A stretch of 64,000 bases of DNA from Nocardia acididurans (GTDB lineage: Bacteria; Actinomycetota; Actinomycetes; Mycobacteriales; Mycobacteriaceae): the NCBI RefSeq assembly GCF_016741815.1, contig NZ_JAERRJ010000001.1, positions 1-64,000 of the forward strand, read 5' to 3'. Position 1 is the first letter of the stretch. Every line of letters begins with the position of its first letter. Position numbers and translations under genes: made by a program. The notes beneath the pieces are model-generated. The model saw only the letters and a program-made list of their open reading frames with translations, was not told the origin of the DNA and made no database searches. This document shows, piece after piece, positions 63,106-64,000 of the stretch.

Positions 63106-63716
63106 GCGCGCGCGTGCAGCGCCGTGTGCAGCGTGGCCGCCCACTGCTGCACGATCTCCTTGCGGCGCAGCGAGTCGTCGGTGAGCACGTCGGCCAGGCC
63201 GAGCCCGCGGGCCAGGTCGAGCGTGGCCTGTACGAGGTGGTGGGTGACCGGATCGGTGTCGTCCACGCCGAGGGCCTCGACGGCCATGCGGTGGGAGACG
63301 CGTCCGAAGCGGGCCTCCATCGGCAGAATGCGTTCCCGCAGTACCGGATCGGCGGCGGCGTGCGTCCACACCTGCAGCGCCGCCTTGAACAGTGGACTCG
63401 TGTACGACTCGACCAGCGAGGTCACCACCGCCTGGGTGCGGCCCACGCCCTCGGCGACCTCGCCGAGGGCGGTGGCCTCGCTCTTCGACTGCGCCATCCG
63501 GGTTTCGAACATGTACTCGAGCGCGGCCGTGATCAGATCCTCCCGGGTCGGGAAGTGATGCTGGGCCGCGCCGCGCGACACCCCCGCGCGTTCGGCGACG
63601 ACGGCGACCGTGGCGGCTGCCCAGCCCATCTCGGCCAGGCAGTCGATGGTCGCCTCCAGCAGCCGCTGCCGGGTGGCCCGGCTGCGGTCCTGCTTGGGTT
63701 CGTTGGGTGTCGCCAT
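63102..63716 (-). CDS. TetR-family transcriptional regulator
   Basis: The 204-residue protein has a helix-turn-helix (AATVAVVAERAGVSRGAAQH with HFPTREDLITAAL) and a TetR_C ligand domain. It lies 5 bases after the stop of an enoyl-CoA hydratase gene on the same strand, so the two are co-transcribed. It is the best candidate for the CGAGACG-type operators before the hydrolase gene. An acyl-CoA ligand would fit the hydratase neighbour, by inference. Confidence 0.87.
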   Translation of the reverse strand: MATPNEPKQDRSRATRQRLLEATIDCLAEMGWAAATVAVVAERAGVSRGAAQHHFPTREDLITAALEYMFETRMAQSKSEATALGEVAEGVGRTQAVVTSLVESYTSPLFKAALQVWTHAAADPVLRERILPMEARFGRVSHRMAVEALGVDDTDPVTHHLVQATLDLARGLGLADVLTDDSLRRKEIVQQWAATLHTALHARA

Positions 63717-63721
63717 GGTGG

Positions 63722-64000
63722 CTATTCTGCCCAGCTCGGTGGACGCTTCTGCAGGAAGGCCGTCATACCCTCGATCACCTCGGCGGTGCCGAAGAAGCTG
63801 CCGGACCGTTTGGCCAGGGTCTCGGCGTGCTGATCCACCTGGGCGAGGATGGCCGCGTTGACCAGTTTCTTGCTCTCCGCCAACCCCTGCGGGGAGCCCT
63901 TGCGCAGTTCGGCGCGCAGCCGGGCGACCTCGGCGGCCGGGTCGTCGGTGGCGACGGTGATGAGCCCGGTGCGTTCGGCCTCGGCCGCGTCGAAGGTCTC
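63722..64000 (-). CDS. Enoyl-CoA hydratase/isomerase family, C-terminal part
   Basis: Only the last 92 residues are in view; the gene runs past the window edge. They read AEAERTGLITVATDDPAAEV, then KGSPQGLAESKKLVN and end EGMTAFLQKRPPSWAE. This is the typical C-terminus of crotonase-family enzymes. The active site Glu residues lie outside the window. It is upstream of the TetR gene by 5 bases. Confidence 0.88.
   Translation of the reverse strand, partial: ETFDAAEAERTGLITVATDDPAAEVARLRAELRKGSPQGLAESKKLVNAAILAQVDQHAETLAKRSGSFFGTAEVIEGMTAFLQKRPPSWAE

Overview
The window is GC-rich actinobacterial chromosome, most likely a Nocardia or a close relative in the Mycobacteriales. Support comes from the gene families present: a stand-alone GroEL2 with the GGMGGMDF tail, lipoprotein SodC, actinobacterial Psd/PssA, a FadE5-type acyl-CoA dehydrogenase, MMPL, ECF41 and Cml families. 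From memory, the gene order also matches the Mycobacterium tuberculosis Rv0422c-Rv0440 block. No rRNA, tRNA, CRISPR array, transposase or prophage was seen. Coding density is very high, and no stretch longer than about 300 bases lacks a gene.

Layout. 0-5.4 kb: a tandem pair of proline/glutamine-rich membrane-anchored paralogues, a DUF4386-like membrane protein plus an NAD-binding protein, and a divergent TetR with two palindromic operators. 5.6-7.4 kb: groEL2 behind two CIRCE elements. 7.5-13 kb: an HTH plus Clp_N regulator with its own inverted-repeat array, a flavin oxidoreductase with an ECF41 sigma factor, a lipoprotein and an AraC regulator. 13-16.6 kb: a three-gene operon of a fused response regulator/thioredoxin reductase, a cNMP-domain histidine kinase and a UBP-type zinc finger. 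17-26.5 kb: envelope genes, namely SRPBCC, SIMPL lipoprotein, FabH, Psd-PssA, a Cdc48-like AAA protein and two membrane proteins (one PAP2-type). 26.6-32.2 kb: a YbdK-type ligase, SodC, a VirR-like LytR_C protein, a DUF3263 protein, peptide deformylase, a GNAT protein and XthA. 32.2-40.4 kb: a hydrolase-TetR operon, FadE5, an MpaB/DUF2236 oxygenase and a long acyl-CoA dehydrogenase with a TetR. 40.4-48.4 kb: homogentisate dioxygenase and fumarylacetoacetase, a MarR/cupin pair with phased operators, an MMPL transporter with a TetR, and a secreted lipase. 48.5-58.2 kb: ThiC under a TPP riboswitch, then an uncharacterised two-gene membrane cassette, a VOC protein, a Cml-type efflux pump, a TetR, an NmrA-like protein, a CobW GTPase with a Zur-like box, and ThiD. 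58.2-64 kb: a GT2-GtrA/GT39 glycosylation pair, a hydrolase, a TetR and the end of an enoyl-CoA hydratase.

How the parts relate. A backbone of housekeeping genes (groEL2, psd, pssA, the AAA protein, the YbdK ligase, sodC, the VirR-like gene, the DUF3263 gene, def, the GNAT gene, xthA, thiC, thiD) runs in the same relative order as recalled for mycobacteria. Small accessory modules, each often carrying its own regulator and visible operator, sit between them. The least explained module is the pair at about 50.4-52.6 kb. It encodes a four-helix membrane protein whose C-terminus carries a Gly/Asn-rich motif also found at the N-terminus of the small coiled-coil protein encoded next to it. A 13-codon leader reading frame precedes the pair.
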